In this document: positions 5,441 to 5,973 of the stretch, piece after piece
Layout of the letters: the number at the start of each line of letters is the position of its first letter
Numbering within the stretch: position 1 is the stretch's first letter
Assembly (NCBI GenBank): GCA_947589625.1
Contig: CANQCM010000063.1
Coordinates: 1 to 5,973, forward strand
Origin: an uncultured Alphaproteobacteria bacterium
GTDB taxonomy: Bacteria; Pseudomonadota; Alphaproteobacteria; Rs-D84
DNA: 5,973 nucleotides
Reading direction: 5' to 3'
Notes under the pieces: model-generated
What the model saw: only the letters and a program-made list of their open reading frames with translations
What the model was told of the DNA's origin: nothing
The model's database searches: none
Translations under genes and position numbers: made by a program

Positions 5441-5973
5441 ATGTTGGTGTTGGTAAATCTGGGTGGGATTGTTGCGACCCATTTTAATCCCATCATTGCA
5501 GGTTTATTCCAATCGTAAATCGGGCGCATAAATGTTTGCATTACGCGCGCAATAAACATGCTGTGGTTGCGTTTTTTCGCACGCGTTATTATATCAATTG
5601 TACGGGCGCGCTTTTTCAAATGATGCGACCAAGAATCGCCACGGTCGCCCATTTTTGATTTTATCATTTCTAGATCTGCGCCACCAAAATGCAACAGATA
5701 CAGGTTTTTATCAATATGGAAATTATGCGATTTCACACTGTGGAAACCACTGCCCCAAACGGCGGCACGGAACAGAACCACTGGTTTTGTATACCGTGTA
5801 GAAAGTAATGCATATTTGCGTTGGGTTAAAAATGGTTTTGATTGGTCCAGTGTTTGTTCGCTGTTTAAATCCATACCGACGTCCATACCCAATCCAGATA
5901 CGGTTGCACGATTTTTTATTCCAGATAAATATTCTGCCAGATTTTTGCCTGTGCGTGGGTCTGCGACCAAGAA
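5437..5973 (-). CDS. Partial glycosyltransferase (GT2-like, C-terminal part)
   Basis: The frame is open to the right edge, so only the last 178 residues are seen; the first visible residues are FLVADPRTG. A TTG near the edge (5968-5970) could be read as a start, but codons continue beyond it and the text begins in mid-domain, so the gene is cut by the window. FLVADPRTG followed by NLAEYL resembles the segment after the metal-binding D-x-D-E of the glycosyl transferase family 2 group called Glyco_tranf_2_4. Later landmarks are GLGMDVGMD (27-35), RYTKP (60-64), WGSGFHSVK (73-81), NLYLLHFGG (90-98), and a basic C-terminal region with IYDWNKP (152-158). The family call rests on recalled resemblance; the catalytic part is not visible. 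It ends against the GT4 gene with a 4-base overlap and no intergenic space, and probably belongs to a second, oppositely oriented glycan gene set. Confidence 0.65.
   Translation of the reverse strand, partial: FLVADPRTGKNLAEYLSGIKNRATVSGLGMDVGMDLNSEQTLDQSKPFLTQRKYALLSTRYTKPVVLFRAAVWGSGFHSVKSHNFHIDKNLYLLHFGGADLEMIKSKMGDRGDSWSHHLKKRARTIDIITRAKKRNHSMFIARVMQTFMRPIYDWNKPAMMGLKWVATIPPRFTNTNI
5462..5494. other. Imperfect hairpin near the convergent gene ends
   Basis: GGTGGGATT (5462-5470) can pair with AATCCCATC (5486-5494): nine pairs, one of them G-U, around a 15-base loop. A competing shorter stem pairs TGGGT (5460-5464) with ACCCA (5477-5481) and is followed by TTTT at 5482-5485. The element lies 20-50 bases past the GT4 stop, inside the 3' coding end of the opposite gene. 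It might help end GT4 transcription, but the U-tract is short and the stronger stem has none, so it may be chance. Confidence 0.2.

Noticed and set aside
5968..5970. TTG as the true start of the right-edge gene
   Set aside because: The reading frame continues to the edge of the window, and the residues at this point match the middle of a glycosyltransferase, not an N-terminus.
1..5973. CRISPR array, tRNA or rRNA gene, insertion sequence, or phage-like island
   Set aside because: No regularly spaced direct repeats, cloverleaf-like sequence, transposase or terminal inverted repeats were seen; the window is nearly all ordinary coding sequence.

Overview
This 5,973-base window most likely comes from an alphaproteobacterium, probably a moderately AT-rich, uncultured or host-associated lineage. 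The RecA core reads as proteobacterial (for example the INQIRMKIGVMFG stretch), and the last gene resembles a glycosyltransferase type I associate with alphaproteobacteria. The lineage is inferred from protein character only, and no taxonomic marker other than recA is present.

Layout. The window is almost fully coding, with no gap over 80 bases between genes. Five genes lie on the + strand: a 12-segment MFS-type membrane transporter (27-1208), recA (1285-2364), a capsular-polysaccharide-type glycosyltransferase (2385-3272), a GT2-type glycosyltransferase (3283-4314) and a GT4-type glycosyltransferase (4292-5440). A sixth gene is convergent on the - strand and runs off the right edge (5437-5973). 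It is the C-terminal part of what looks like another glycosyltransferase. The GT4 gene and this gene overlap by 4 bases, and their stop codons share bases of one palindromic TTAA.

Regulation visible in the sequence. A perfect TATAAT with an extended TG lies 10 bases upstream of the transporter ATG, which suggests a nearly leaderless transcript. A sigma70-like promoter (TTGCGT, 17 bases, TATGAT) lies in the 76-base gap before recA. recA and the three downstream glycosyltransferase genes are separated by 20 bases, by 10 bases and by a 23-base overlap, with no terminator between them. They look like one transcription unit. No GTTC-N7-GTTC box of the kind known for alphaproteobacterial LexA was found before recA.

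How the genes could work together. The glycosyltransferases probably build or decorate a surface polysaccharide, LPS or glycoprotein glycan. RecA does DNA recombination and repair, and its place at the head of a glycosyltransferase run is the most unusual thing here. I see no convincing sign of a wholly new system. The points most worth checking are the recA-glycosyltransferase linkage, the altered RecA loop L1, the tightly overlapping gene ends, and possible slippage at the GT2/GT4 junction.
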